DNA of 64,000 nt, taken from contig CM036632.1 of NCBI GenBank assembly GCA_020746105.1, forward strand, positions 3,038,001 to 3,102,000, given 5' to 3'. Within the stretch, counting starts at the first letter, position 1. Each line of letters begins with the position of its first letter. This DNA is from Trogon surrucura. Lineage: Eukaryota; Chordata; Aves; Trogoniformes; Trogonidae. The notes beneath the pieces were generated by a model that was not told where the DNA came from, did no database searches, and saw only the letters and a program-made list of their open reading frames with translations. A program made the translations under genes and the position numbers. Positions 51,177-64,000 of this stretch are shown here, piece after piece.

Positions 51177-54100
51177 GCTGGTGGCTCACAGCAAAGCAAA
51201 TGGGCATGGCCACGGCCGTGGGGTGGCCACTTGCCACCATGGTCACCTTCAGCCAACCTCTGGCCTCAAAAGAGGCGAGTCGCGTGGTACCGCCGCAGTG
51301 CCAGCGTGAAGCGACAGCCTGGCCAGGTCTGGGGACACTCCTCTTTTTCTTCTTTACTCATTTTCTGCCTGACAGGTCGGGCTCCTTCTTCCTTCCTTCC
51401 TCCTTCCCCTCTTGCTCACTTCAATTCCAACACCAATTAACCATTCCAATCATTATTGCGACCGCTAATATAACCCCCAATGCTCTCTCCCATGCCCCGT
51501 TTTGCCCCCTGCCTCAGTTTCCCCTTGACGCTGGATGGAAACTGCATCCCTTCAAGGAAAGCAGCGGGGAGCAGACCAACGGGAGCGATGGCGGCGATCG
51601 CTGCCGGTGCTGCAGAGCTGCTCTGCGGTCTCTGGATGAAGCCCACCAGCCGTCCCACTTCAGGTTGACACCAGCTGATCGCTCACAACATTTCGTCCCC
51701 CGCTCGTATGCAAATCGTCGGCAAGACCCTCCCCATGGAAGAGCCTCTCAACCCCTGGCTCATTGGTACGGCCACCGGACGAGCTGTTTTAACCGAAATG
51801 ATCTAAACATGTTGGTTTGTTACCAGGAATAAAGTGGGTGCTGGACCCCCTCTGCTGGGCGGGGAAAGCGGGGTGCCCCCCGGCATCCTCCCTGGTGATG
51901 CTGAGGATGCCACGGGCTGCAGTCCTGGCCACTGTGGGGTTCTTATTCCTTGCAACAAAAATAAAAGCTAATAAAAGCTCTCCCCAGTGGGTGTCTCCAG
52001 CCCCAACAGCCCTGGAGACCCTAGAGGGTGACAGCCACCCGTGACCCCAGAGATATTTTCAGCTCTCTTGGCTGTGCTGCTGGGTCTGACCCCTCTGGCT
52101 TCGGCAGGTCAGGCTCTGCCCCAGCCCCGGACAGTTTTTCTACTGGGAAAACTCCCAGTAAATTCACGCTGTGGCAGTTGAAACCGGGACGCTCCCGCGG
52201 CATGGCCACTGACGGGCAAACGATGGACCCTGGCACTCGGCTTCGCCACCGATGTCCCCATGTCCCTGCCACGTCCCTTCCCCACTGGTGGAGCAATTGG
52301 GGCCATCTATGCCCACATGAGCATCTCTACAAATTACTGGTGGTCTCAGTCCTGTTGTGAAGACCCTCTCCCTGGTAACGGGGGGCATTACCCCGTCCCC
52401 CCCTTTGCTTTTAGAGCAGCCGTGCCAAATCGCACCACCCAAGCCGGAGAGACCCCGTGAGTAGCGGCTGCCCACCCTCAGCATGGCAAAACCCCCTCCC
52501 CGGGCACGGGCGCCCCGTGGCTGCCGTGCTTCGGTGTCTGCCTGCAGACAGGTCTGTCCGCCGGAGACGAATTCGGCTGCGCCGCTGCCAGGCTCTGCCC
52601 TCGAAGTCATCTCCTGCCAGCAGCAGACAGCTCGGTAATGAAGCGTAATGCTCCGACACTCCCCTGAGTGACAGTGGCCAGCACCGGCTGAGTCCCGGCG
52701 GCTCGGCGCAGCCTCCTCTGCCTGCTGGGGAGGGGAAAAAAGGGAAAAAATGAGCATCCCCTTGCCACAAGTAGGGCCGGGGGCTGCGGAGCGGCACGCC
52801 TTCCCAGCCAGCATGATGGGAGCTGGGGTTGGAGCTCTGCTAAGGGATGCTGAGCAGGAATCCCTTGGGAAAAAGGACAAAAATAAGCATAAAAGGGGGT
52901 TGGGAAAAAAAAAAACCCGAAGCAAGGCTAAACCAAAAAAATAGAAGAGGGCTGTAAATAATCAATCAAAGTTGGACGTTGTGTGATAAATTATTTCAGT
53001 ATCATATATTCCCCGTCCCCAAATCCTGAAGGCAAATACTGGGGCAGGCGAACCAGGGTAGCAGCTTTCCAAAGACCTTCTCCTGGTTCCTGGTTATTGA
53101 CTCTGTCAATCACCGCAGGCACGTCCCAACCAACCTTTCGCACTCCTTTTGTTCCTGCTGAAATACTGGGGTGGGGGGTGGGTGGGCCAGGAAAGGGGAA
53201 GGGAGAGGAATTTGGGGCAGGGAACTTCCAAAAGGGATGATTAAGGAGTTAATCTGCCTGAAATAGATAAGGAGCTTAGAGCTGCTGGTATTTGACTGTC
53301 CAAGTTTGGATTCAGCGCGTCTTAAACACTGGCTGGAATGTACTTAGATATGACCAAAGTACATGTCCCTCCGAGGAATTACCAGGTTGCCAATTAGATT
53401 TGCTTCCCAGATTCACTCAAACCTTCACAAGCTTCTTCAGAGCAGCAAAATTGCTGCCTGTCCCCGGGGAGGTGGCAGAGCAGCCGCTGCTGCTCGGCCC
53501 CGCAGCCGGCACCGTGGGGCAGAGATTCCGGCAAGGATGCCCCGTGCTGGGGCACGGGAGCACCAGGCATGGCCTGGCAGGTGCTGCTAAAAGAGTGTGG
53601 GTGGTTTTGGGTGCTTGGGCACGCAGGGGTGAGCCTCGCCGCAGTCACGGCTTGGTGCCAGGGATGGCAGCGTGCCGGCCGGGCTCTCACCGGACCAGGC
53701 TCAGCATCTCAGAGACGAGGTCCTGGTGCTGCCGTGCAGCCAAACCCAACCCAAACTACCCCAACCCGGCTCCGCTTGAGCCGGCGGCAGCCAGAGCCGT
53801 CCCAGCCTCCGGGCACGGGGTATAACACAGAGCGGAGCCACGACGCCGCATCGGGAAGGTGAACAAGCACCAGCGGCGAATGCCTGCATCCCGATCCCCG
53901 CGGCCACCCAGCCCACCACAACCTCACCGTGAGCCCGACGCTGGGGGCAGCAAGACCCACTGCCCGTGCTGGGATTGGGATCGCCACCCGGGAGGCACAA
54001 CCAGCATCAGGGCAAAGCGTCGACAGAAAAGCCATCACCAACCCCTGCAAAACCAGCTCTCCCTCCATTCAACCGCTCCATTCCCACCCTCGTTATTTAC

Positions 54101-57100
54101 GGTGCTCCTTAATGGGATGGATGAAAGTAACGAAGTTGGCTGGGGGTTACATGACCATCACGGAGGTAGAACCATAACAGAGGACCCCCTCACCAGCTCC
54201 TGCACCCCAACACGCAGGCACCGAGCTCTTTTCCTATCACCCGCGCTGGGTTTCTCCGCCAGCATCTCCAGCCCCACGGAAAGGTGTCGGCAGCGCGTCT
54301 CGCCGGGCAGGTCACGGCACCGCCGTAGCGGCGGCGGCGTGATGGAAAGTTGCTAGAACATCAGCTTCGGATGCTGAGTCCTGGTAACAGTTGCTATGTG
54401 AAACATTCAGAGGTGGAATTTACTGTCACAGTTAATAATAGATGAAGGTTTTAGAATTTTTGATGCTTTACATTTTAAGCTGTTTGATTTATAATGTTTC
54501 AGAAAAGGAGGGGGGAGAGAGGAGGGGGGAAAAAAGAAGGCAGGAGCTTAATGGTAGCGCATGGTAAACACACCCAGGGGGGGAGGAGGCGGGTGGGGGG
54601 CTCCATCCATCCCCTGCCCACACCGGGGACACAGGCAAGACCCCCACCACAGCCACCGGGACAGGGTCTCCCCACCAAGCACCAGGACCGAGGAGCATCC
54701 CCGCGGAAAACCAGGGTACGATTGGTACCGAGCCCCTCAATTTCCAGTTTGCACTTCATTTTTTCTTTCTTTTTTTTTTTTTCCTTAAATCGCTGCGTCT
54801 CTTCTCATTCTGCCCGCGCGCCCCCGCCGGTGTTTTTATTCCGGCAGGTTGCTGGGTTATTTACTTGCTGGCGCTCCTCTCCCCTCTTGCAGGTGTATTT
54901 CAAGTAGGCTCCTTAAATAGCAGCGAGCCGCGCGCCCGCGGCAGTGCGCGCTGGGTCGTGCTGATTAGCAACACGCTGCCAAAAAAAAAAAAATAGAGAA
55001 GGGTCTTATTTCCCCGCCGAGCTGCCGCCGTGTTTGCACAAAGAGGCGCCGATGCCCCGGCACGTGGGGACGCTGCGGCCGGATCCTGGGGGGGTCCGAT
55101 GCTGTCGCATCCGCTCCCGTGGAAAACAGCAGCAAACACAGGCGCTGGCATCACGTGAGGGACCTCAGCTTCCCTCGGTGTCCTTCGGCGTAACTCGGTG
55201 TCCTTCAGCATCCCTCGGTGTCCCTCAATGTCCCTTGATGGCCTCTCAATGCTCAGCTCCGGCACCTTGTTCCAGCTTCTCCCAAACCCTGCTGCATTCC
55301 AATATCCCAAATGGGTGTGTGGAGCATCCCGACGCCCCAGACGGATGCGATCAGGAGGATTTAAATCCAGCTCGGTGTGGCTCCGGGTCAGGCAGGAGGT
55401 GGGGAGCAGGGGGGGATCCCACACCAGCACTGGGCATGCCGGGATGTCTTGATAAAATTGCGGGGGTTCCTCCCCCTGCTCCCCCAATCCAAGAGAGGTG
55501 CGGTGACACAGAGGGCAGGGGCTGCAGCACGATGCAGTGGGGAAAACGTAGGGGCTGGAGTTGGGACCCTGGAGCGCAGGGTGGCCACAGGGGCTGTCAG
55601 ACCCCCGGGAGGTGTCTGGGGCGCATCCCCCACCGCTGGCACCCTTCGGCCCCTCCAGGACCCCCCACTCCCCTCCAGGACCGGGGATTCCCAGGGGTCC
55701 TGGGCTGAGCTGCCCCATGATGTCTCAATCAGGGCTTGTGCATCGCCCCATTTGCATCTGCACAGCCTGGTCGGAGCCAAGTATAATTTCTTTATAAAGG
55801 GGCTTTGACACACGGGGTAGCTCGCCTTAATGAGGAGGGTTATTCCACAAAGATCCATCACTAATGGGCTCGGGGGCAGGCAGTGCCCATGTGCAGATGC
55901 CTGCTGCCAAAACCAGCACCACAATGCGCACCCGGCTTTTCCCCCTGGCCACGGGGTCCCTGCTGCATTTGCACCTGCGGGTGAGCTCGTGCCGGTGCCC
56001 TCCAGCTTGGCGGGCTCCCTCCCCGTGTCCCAGTAAGATCCCGATGTCGCCCTGTCTGTGACGTCTGTCAGAAAAACCTCTTGCAGGTCTGAAAATCCAA
56101 CCGCACGCGACACATCTTGGCGTGGAAACCATTCGACCCTTCCCAAAAAGCAGCTAGAGGAAAGGAGTTCGACGGCAGCGTGGCTCCAGCATCCCCTGGT
56201 AGCCACGAGGTCCCTGCTCGAAACACCAAATCCTCGATGTCCCTGTGTGCACGGGCACCCACGCTCCGCCACGGCCCTGACGGGAGACACTGCTCCCGCC
56301 AGGCACAGGCTCAGCATCATTACCAGAACCGCCTCACTAAAACACATAAAAGGGCTTTCAAACCCGGGATTCCCCCAAGAGCAAGTCCCTCCCCGCATAG
56401 CCCTGACAAATTCAGTGCACCAGTTCGCCACTCCCCGCTCTGATCCCCCCACACACCCCAGGGACCCCCGTTAGCGGCGGGTGCCTCGTTAGCCAGCGCC
56501 GTGCCGGCGATTGGCTGAACCTCGTTTGCGGCATCAAGCGGCTCTGCCCCAGACACCTTCTCATACGACCGGAGGCGCGGTACGTCCCAGGGCACTGTCA
56601 CAATATATTAAGACGCGGCGCTAAAAATAAGCAACAGCAAAAAAATAAGCAAGGAAATCGCCGTCCCTGCCTGGCTCTGCCGGCCTCGCGCAGGCAGAGC
56701 CCCCGCCGCCGCACGCGAGCTGGGGGAGCGCGGCAGAGAAGAGCGGATTTTGCTGGGTTTTATTAAAACGACGTGTTTTTCCCTTCCCTCCGCCTCCCGT
56801 CTCCAGCCTCACCGGGGAGCAAGCCCTGCGGTGACACACAGGACTCGATGACAAATCATCCCGGGGCGGGGAAGCGGGGCGGTTTCTCCGCACGCGCACG
56901 GGTGGTTCGCGGCTGGAGCAGAGCTCTCGCCCTCTCCACTCAGCCCAGGACGGGGTTTTGCTCCCCGCCGGGGCCATCCCTGGGGCTGCTGAGCCGGGAG
57001 CCGCGGGCGTAGCACCACGTGCTCAGCCACGGATCGCCGTTGAAGCTGGCTGGGTTTTGGCCAGCCCCTCTGTTCGATGCAACGCCCCATCCCGGCACAG

Positions 57101-58489
57101 CTCCCCAGCAGGGTACCCATCTGCAAACACCCCGTTTTCCCCCTCTTGATGCCACCCAGGCGCGTTGAGCATGGGACAGGAGCTGGGAGCATCCTCTCCC
57201 CTGTCCCGGGGTTGCGTTTTGCACCAGAGCAGCGGGGGAGGAGACGAGAGGCTGCCTGCACCCATCCCACCGCCTGCACCCCGTGGGGTACCACCCTCCG
57301 TGCCGGGTCCTGTGAGGATGTCAGAGACACAGCCCCTGCTCTCTCCGAGAGATGGAAAGAGCAGCTCCAAGCTCGGGGATGGCTCTGTGGCTCCAGCCGA
57401 AGGCGTGCGGCCGCCCTGATGCCTCGGCTGCGGCTGGAACGAATGCATGCACATACCTCTGCCCCGGCACGGGTGTTTGCTCTTCTCTTCCGCGGCTGTG
57501 ATTGATTAAAGGATCAGGGACATCTGAGAATGGAGGCAGCGGCGGCAGCAGCAGAAGCAGCTCCCTTTGGACTTGGAGAGCTTCCTTGCCTGCTGCTTGC
57601 TGCTGCCGTTGCCTGTCAGGCAGCTTTTAATCAAGGTTTGCTTATATCTGCAAAGGCCTTTCCCAGAGGGATGAAGGGAGGAAAAGAGGGGGGGAGAGTA
57701 TATTAACATGCCAGCCACCCTCCCTCTCCCTCTCCTTTGTTTATGGAGAGGGTCAGTGCTTGGAAACGACTGGCAGGGACAGGGAAAGGTGCTTTGGGGG
57801 TGCTGGGGGTGCCGGCAACACGGTGCGGCTCTCAGCATGTCTGGGGATCACGGTGTAGCATAGGCACCCGACCAGGATGCGATGGGTAACGGCGACGGCG
57901 TGTGGAGGGAGCAGGACCTGGAGGCCAGGGCTCGGTGGCTTCTTCTGTGCGGTTCCAGATGCGTAGCACATCACCACGAGAGCTGCACTGGGCACAGCGG
58001 GGACGCGGGGACCAACCCACACACCCCCAAATCAGTGTCTCAGCCTGCAGACACCAATGCCATCCACACGACGAGACCGGCACCAGCCAGGCTGGGGGAA
58101 CGTGGGTCCCTCCATCCCTCCCCCAGCCCCACAGAGGGTTGGAGTCTCCCATCCTACAGCAGCACCGGTGCCGCAGATGAGAGCCCTGGGGTAGCCATGT
58201 CCCAACATCCCACCTCCCTTCTGTGGCACGGGCTTGAGCAGCGATACCGTGGCTGCAGAGGGACCAGCGTCAACCCCAAACCTGTCCCCGCAGCCCCCCA
58301 GGGATGGGTTTATCCCTGGGATTTTGGCACGGCAAAGGCTGGCAGTAGCCCTGGCAACACCCACCACGCTGCCATCACCCACTGCAGTCACCACCAGAGC
58401 CTGCGCACACCCGCAGCGGGAGGACAGGTGATCCCCCCCAGCCCCACGTCCCCACATTGTGTCTGCCTCTGCCGCCACTTGCACGCATC

Positions 58490-58692
58490 ACTTTGGCTCT
58501 CCGAGTTATCTTATTGCTCAGCTAATGACCTGCTAAAAGTATTATGTGAAAAACCGCACTCTTAGCCAGCCATTAAACTGGTTAGGACCAGCGGGTCATG
58601 CTTTATTGCTTTAATAACTGAGTTTACGAAAGGTCGTCTCATAACTGATAACATGCATAATTTTTGTAACTTAATTAATGCTGCTAATATAC
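58490..58692. promoter_or_regulatory. AT-rich island with homeodomain-type sites (candidate enhancer)
   Basis: Within GC-rich DNA, 200 bases are AT-rich and contain GCTAATGAC, CCATTAAAC, TTTAATAAC, ATGCATAAT, CTTAATTAATG and GCTAATAT. The density of TAAT cores and the POU-like ATGCATAAT recall conserved developmental enhancers. There is no alignment evidence. Confidence 0.4.
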
Positions 58693-59068
58693 TGGAGTCT
58701 CCATCAGCTGCTGGTGCAACTGATGGGCAGGTTGCATCCAGAGCGGGACCAGATTGTGTATCCCAGGCCGGGCTCTGTCCCACAGCACCCACGGTGGGAG
58801 CGGGGTGCAACTCCCCATCCAAACCCTGCCATGCCACTTTTCTGCACAGGAGCACCCCGTTGAGAAACGCTCCGGGTGGGAAGGGGATTGTTGCAGGCAG
58901 GCAAACGGAAATGGGGCCAGACCCTGGCTCCCAACCTGACAAGGCTCTAGAGAAGCGATTTTTTTCGCTTCCCCCGTGCCCAACGGATGTGAGACCTGCA
59001 ACCAGGGGGAGCTTTGCCCCAGGGAAGGACCAGAAACCTCTGCGGGATGGGAGTTGCTCGAATAATCC

Positions 59069-59121
59069 CATCCATCCATCCATCCATCCATCCATCCATC
59101 CATCCATCCATCCATCCATCC
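59069..59121. repeat. (ATCC)n microsatellite
   Basis: About 13 perfect tetranucleotide copies (CATCCATCCATC) lie in the RAI1 intron. Confidence 0.97.
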
Positions 59122-62100
59122 CCGCCTGGAGTCACAACCGAGCGAAGGCGCTTTGCCCTGAGCGGGGATTTGGGGTTGTGCCCCAGGAGGGGTTCCCTTG
59201 GGAACCCCAGGACTAATCCTGCTCCTCCAAGTGATGCTGCGGGCACAGGGCAGGCTCCTGGGCGCTGCGCATCAATCGCGGCCCCGCCGAGGTAAATGTC
59301 ACAGAGCCGGCTGCCTTTCTTCCTGGCGCTGTTATTTTTTTAAGGACAATCTCCTTGACAAGAACACATTTTTCTCATTATAGGCGGGGGGGGGTGTGGG
59401 GGAATAAAGCGGCAAATAATTCCTCCCCACCAGCCTTAGCGCACACCTGGGGGGGGCTGCGTATCTGCAGGGGGGAAGCTGACAACCAGAGGCATTTTCC
59501 AGGCAGCAAAACCGGGCTCTTCCCTCTCACTAAAAAAAAAATAAAAAAAATAAAAAAAATAATGTAAATAGGAGCCCAGGTGCATGCGGTGTGCAAGCCC
59601 CTGATATGCTGCCACCAGCAAATCTAGTGAGCTGCGAATCCCCGGCACCGCGCATCCAGCGCTGCAAATCCGAGCTGCTCCAGTCGCCTGCTTAGTTTTG
59701 CAAATTCTTTCCTGCTGGCTGAGAAAAGCCAATATGTCTGCTGCTCCCGCTCCAGCGCAATAATTGTTCAGCGCTGGTTATCATCCTGCCAGAAAGGCAC
59801 GAGCTACCGCTGGGGCACTCTGCTTGCTGTAAATGCAGCTAGATGATTTCCTAGCAAATGCAAGTTTTCCAAGGAAGTGGGTGGAATCTGCTTGCCTCTG
59901 ATTAGACAGCTTGGGTTTTTGTTTTCCTGGTGCTTTAGAGAGAGCAGAAAAAAAAAAAAAAAAAAGAAGAGGCATAAAATATGTGGCTTTCCATCCCCTC
60001 TGCCCTGAAACAGAGGCTTGCACGCATCCCGGCGATGGTCCCCCTGGGACGCGCAGCTTTGCCCACACTCTGAGCAATGATCCTGTGGAATGAGGCTATG
60101 ATCTTTCATCAATCACCGCCAAGCGAGCGCTTCTCCCTCCTGCGCCCGCTCCCCTGGCCGTGCCCGCTGCCAGCGTACGGCCGCATCGCTCCGCTAGACC
60201 TCCTCGCCTCCCAAAATCCGAGGGGGATCAACACCCTGCTCTGGGCTGAGGGGCACAGGGCAGCCCCTCTGCCGTCCTCCCAGCTCGGTACGACTGAGGG
60301 ATGCTCGGGAGGGGCTGCGGGATGCTGGGGAGCCCTTCTGCAAGGAGAGGTTTGCACAGGACCGCTGCTGGCGAGCAGGGTGAATCCCGAATATCGGGGC
60401 AGCATCCAGGCTGACAGGGCTGCTGCAAGGGAGGTGGGATCAGGACAAGCCCTGAGGCTGCAGAGAGGCAGGTCTGCCTCCCCGCCCTTGTCAGGGGAGG
60501 AAAAATGACTTGAAATTAAGATTTCCTGATGTTTGGGGGCTTGGAGACCTTGACACCCCCTGCGTCCATCTGGCTCTTCCCGTCTCGCGGCGGCTCGCTC
60601 CCGCGTCCCCGTCTATCCGTGAATACCAATTATGGTTTAGGAGAATGTATATCTGAGATGTGCAAATACAAAAGGCAGGAAATAAAAGTCATCTCTTACT
60701 GAAGAGGAGAGGTAACCATGACTACCTGGGACCTCATTTAAAACTGTGCCGGCCGCAGGCTAAAAGGCAACGCTTCCTATTGTTACACGCGTTTACGGAA
60801 AGCTTTGAAAACCCGTTTCCCCCCCCAAAACCAGCTGGGAAGTACGAATGAAAACGAGAATTAGAGAGGGAGGGGGAGGATGTAGAAGGTATTTATTGGT
60901 GTTTGTGGGCTGGTTTTGCATCCCCCCCTCCCCGCTCCTCCCCACCCCGGCATGAAAAGAGCCGGTGAGCTGAAACTTCAAATGAGCAACTCGGAGGGAG
61001 CCGGAGCGCCGGCGGCTGCGGCATCGTGGCTCTGGCGCCACGTGGCAGGCGGCCGGGAGCCCGCGCGGCAAAGGCAAGAGCTGCGGCGGCGCGAGTGCTG
61101 GGAGAGAGCTGCACCCCTGGAGGAAAGCAGGGAGAAAGCGAGCCTGTGAAGGGCTCCCGTGGCCAGGATGGGGGCTTGGGAGGACATGGTGGCTTTCAAT
61201 GCCACGCTCGCAGCGTGTCTCTCACCAAGGGGAAGCCAGTTGGTACCAACGCGTGCCAGTGTTTGCCCTTCCCTGCCACCCCATGAGTGGCCGCTGAGTC
61301 CCTGAGGTTTTGGGGGTGGCTTTTGCCATGGGGGACAGGACCGGGATGGTCTCCCCTGCACTGGCAGGGAGGGATGTCCCAGCAGGGCCATCGGCGGGAC
61401 CTCATGCTCCCAGAGTGGAGCCAGTGTGGGGAGCAGCCACCACAGCGCATTGGGGCCCTTGGGAGGTGTCGGCCATTCCTGGCTGGGTGATCCGAGGTCC
61501 CTGCTCCAGCCTTACCCCCTTCTCTCGATGCAAACAGCAGGTGATGAAGAGTCGTCTCCCTACACACACGAATTCGCTAGCCATGCCCAACGGAGGGATC
61601 AGCGCCGGATGGTGCCGTGCCCATTCCCCACCAGGATAAAATCAATTCCCCGTTGGACTAAAACGATGGGTGATGTGATGGGTGGGACTGCGGGAGGACC
61701 GGCCGCTCTCCTCCCGGCCATCGAGCTGCCAGGAACGAGGAACCCCCAGCACCTCGCTGGTGTAAAACCGGGCAGGATGATGCAAGGAGAGGCACAGCAG
61801 CGGGACCTGATGCCCCATCATCCCCGAGTGCCTGCCGCAAGCTCCCGGTGGCAAAGTTCTCCCCGTGGTCCCCGCGCCCCCCTGCCAGCACACCGGACCC
61901 ACACCTAAGACCACACAACGGGGCTGCAGGCAGGAGCCCAAGCCAGGAATTATGGTCTGTACAAAAGACAATGACAGTGAATCTTGTTACTGGCTTTTCA
62001 GCAAACGTAATTCCTTTTTATTAGAAAATTAAAGGGTATGAAAAGCTTTCCAAGGCTGAAGAGCTGAAATGTGCTTTCATAAAATATGCGGCGTCTGATA

Positions 62101-64000
62101 AAACGGATTTGCTTGTCTGCCTGCCCTGGCCCCCTCCCCCTCCTGGTTATTATTCCTACTGGCAAGGTGATGCCTTTTGCCAAAATACTGATCCCGGAGT
62201 TGCCAGTTCTCACCCATGGAGACCCTTGGGGACCAGCGCTGCTCCCCGGCGCTCCAGCCACAAGGCACCATACAGCTTCTGCCTGCTTGAGGGTTGGTTT
62301 TGTGCTGGTTTTTTTTTAAACTAAACAAACCCCTGGAGGGGGCAGTTTTTTTCCCCTCCCAGGTTGCAGGTGAAGGCTGACGACGATCCAAACCATCACC
62401 CCAAACCCAGTCGGGAGGATGCAGCAGCTGCAGGCAGTAGGAGAAGAGGTGAAGCTAGGCAAGTGTGGATGGAAAGTGATAGATTCCCCCCAGGCGTTGC
62501 ACAAACAGCAACTATTAAAAACCTCCCAGGGAGCCCTCTCCTGAAGAGAAAGCCCTGCCGCCCTCTGCTGCGCCGGCACTGGTTGCGTGCAAGAGGTGCT
62601 GAGGGCCCGCGAGTTGCCGGCATCACGCAGCTAAGGTAACTAAGGAATCACGTTTTCTTCCCTTTAATCTTTCCCTCTTTCTGGCTCTTTTATCTTTCGG
62701 ATGATCTGAATCAGCTTTCCAGGTCTGCGAGGTTAAAGGTTTCTGGTTCTCTCCCAGGGCATCATGGCACTGGGGAGTGATGCTCACAGGCAGGGCTGCC
62801 TCTCCCACTTCTTGCAGGCAGAGCGCCCCTCGCCAGCCCTCCACAGGCACAGACCACAATGCTGGGGCCTTAAAAACCCTCTGGGTTTTGTGTTTCTAAT
62901 GCTGGGGTCAGTTTGGCCTCTGGGGATGAACGCCAGCAGGACGCACACATCCCTGTAAAGAGATCACTAGGGCCCAGGCGCAACGAACACAGACCTTGCC
63001 GTGACCACATGTGACCGTCACCCTCCGACAGTTTGTCATCCTTGTCCTGAGAGAGACCAGGGACACGAAACAATGTCCCATCAGGGAGCCGACGCCTTGG
63101 CTGGGAGAGGAGACAGCAGCCCTGGCCACCGTCCCCAGACGTCCAGCCTTGGCTCCAGCGATGTGACACAGGTGCGAGCGGCGACAGGACGGCAGCACCG
63201 CGGGCACACACCTGCCGCAGTGTGCTGGAGAAGCCAACAGACACAGAGCTGCTGGGGACAGGAGGCATCCAGCCACCTCTCCGCCACCGTGCCGGCCACC
63301 AGCACCGCCGCCGCCGCGGGGAGAAGCATCCCCGGCGGCGACATCGCCGGGGCAGCGAGCATCCCGGCGTGCCCCCTCTGTCCCCTCGCAAGGGAACGTG
63401 CCGCGATCCAGCCGCGGCAGCTTCTCCTTTCCACCCCATCCGGCCCAGCGGCTGCGGCCTCCCCGCGCCGCCGGCAGCACCGCGCGCGCGACGCCTCGCC
63501 GGCTATTACCACAGGAAGAGCTGTAACGCTACAGCAAACCTCCCCGCTCAGCCCTGCTACAAATCAGGGTCAGGCGGCAGCACTGTTAGACAGAGCCTGC
63601 CGCTACGTGCTCCTGCTCCTAATGTCCTCCCCGGCGAGCTTTAATGGGGACGAGGAGGAGAGCGGCGCAGCGAGACGGTGCCCAGGCCCTTCTGCCCACC
63701 CCAGGGGTTGCCGCTCTCCGATCCGGCTCCCTCAGCCCCGAGCCGGGGCCGGCAGCGCTGAGGGTTAACGCCGGGGAGGCCCAGCCGGGGATGTTTTCTC
63801 CCCCTGCCCGGGACTTGCTCCGGCTTTACCTTTAACATCTGCAAATGTGGTTAAAAGTTTGCCGGGTCTATTTTTAGAGCCTCTCGCCACATGCGATTTC
63901 TCCATCGTGAGACAGGAAACGCTGATGGGGTTGTTCGCCGCGGAGCTGCTTTATCCTTCCCCGGACAGCCTCTGAGCTCCTCTGATCCCACCTCGCTGCC

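Larger units (their letters stand above)
45654..64000 (-). other. RAI1: RAI1 5' intron (continues past the window)
   Basis: RAI1 in mammals has non-coding first exons far upstream of the coding exon. The region here fits that large intron. I find no coding gene on either strand over 18 kb, although chance frames abound in the GC-rich DNA. It holds the repeats listed separately, a CpG-dense patch at 63.28-63.50 kb that might be an alternative promoter, and AT-rich islands at about 54.35-54.50, 58.49-58.69, 60.52-60.70 and 61.95-62.11 kb. Non-coding exons may be present, but I cannot place them. Confidence 0.6.

Noticed and set aside
63868..63877. Perfect MEF2 consensus CTATTTTTAG, with another at 56621-56630
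   Set aside because: With its degeneracy the motif is expected a few times by chance in 64 kb, and another match occurs near 15.37 kb. No clustering supports function.
1..64000. CRISPR arrays, bacterial operons, rRNA or tRNA genes
   Set aside because: None seen. Intron-exon structure and CR1 elements show vertebrate DNA, and no cloverleaf with A and B boxes was noticed by eye.

Overview
The window is vertebrate nuclear DNA, almost certainly from a bird. It has long introns with GT-AG splice signals, two CR1 retroposon fragments with typical avian 3' ends (25.8-26.4 kb and 33.9-34.2 kb), and a very GC-rich, minisatellite-rich composition like an avian microchromosome. The species cannot be told from the sequence alone. 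Gene order and orientation match the mammalian RAI1-SREBF1-TOM1L2 block (human 17p11.2, the Smith-Magenis interval), read here as TOM1L2(+), SREBF1(+), RAI1(-).

Layout. 1-20.3 kb: the last four coding exons of TOM1L2, an endosomal adaptor, and a long 3'UTR ending at a canonical AATAAA. 20.3-24.2 kb: intergenic DNA with no gene I can support. 24.2-35.7 kb: a complete SREBF1 gene, the lipogenic transcription factor. It has a CpG-island promoter with exon 1a, a second promoter with exon 1c carrying recognisable LXR elements, an NF-Y box and an SRE, then 18 shared exons. The 1a form reads as about 1125 residues. Intron 16 contains a miR-33 hairpin, the avian counterpart of mammalian mir-33b. 36.1-45.7 kb: RAI1 on the minus strand, with one 5.6-kb coding exon, three short C-terminal coding exons and a 2-kb 3'UTR, about 1921 residues. 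SREBF1 and RAI1 converge tail to tail with only about 0.4 kb between their poly(A) sites. 45.7-64 kb: the intron upstream of the RAI1 coding exon. I see no coding gene there, but it has a CpG-rich degenerate pentamer array, a loopless near-perfect palindrome, other simple repeats and several AT-rich islands that may be conserved enhancers.

How the parts work together. LXR elements plus SRE/NF-Y sites upstream of exon 1c would give oxysterol-driven, feed-forward transcription of SREBP-1c. The same transcript would release miR-33, which in mammals represses ABCA1 and fatty-acid oxidation genes. Factor and microRNA therefore form one lipid-control locus. The most striking items are that miR-33 hairpin (its mature arm reads like miR-33a, not human miR-33b), the intact avian SREBP-1c promoter beside a CR1, and the palindrome at 48.5 kb. 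All comparisons with human proteins and microRNAs are from memory and were not computed here.
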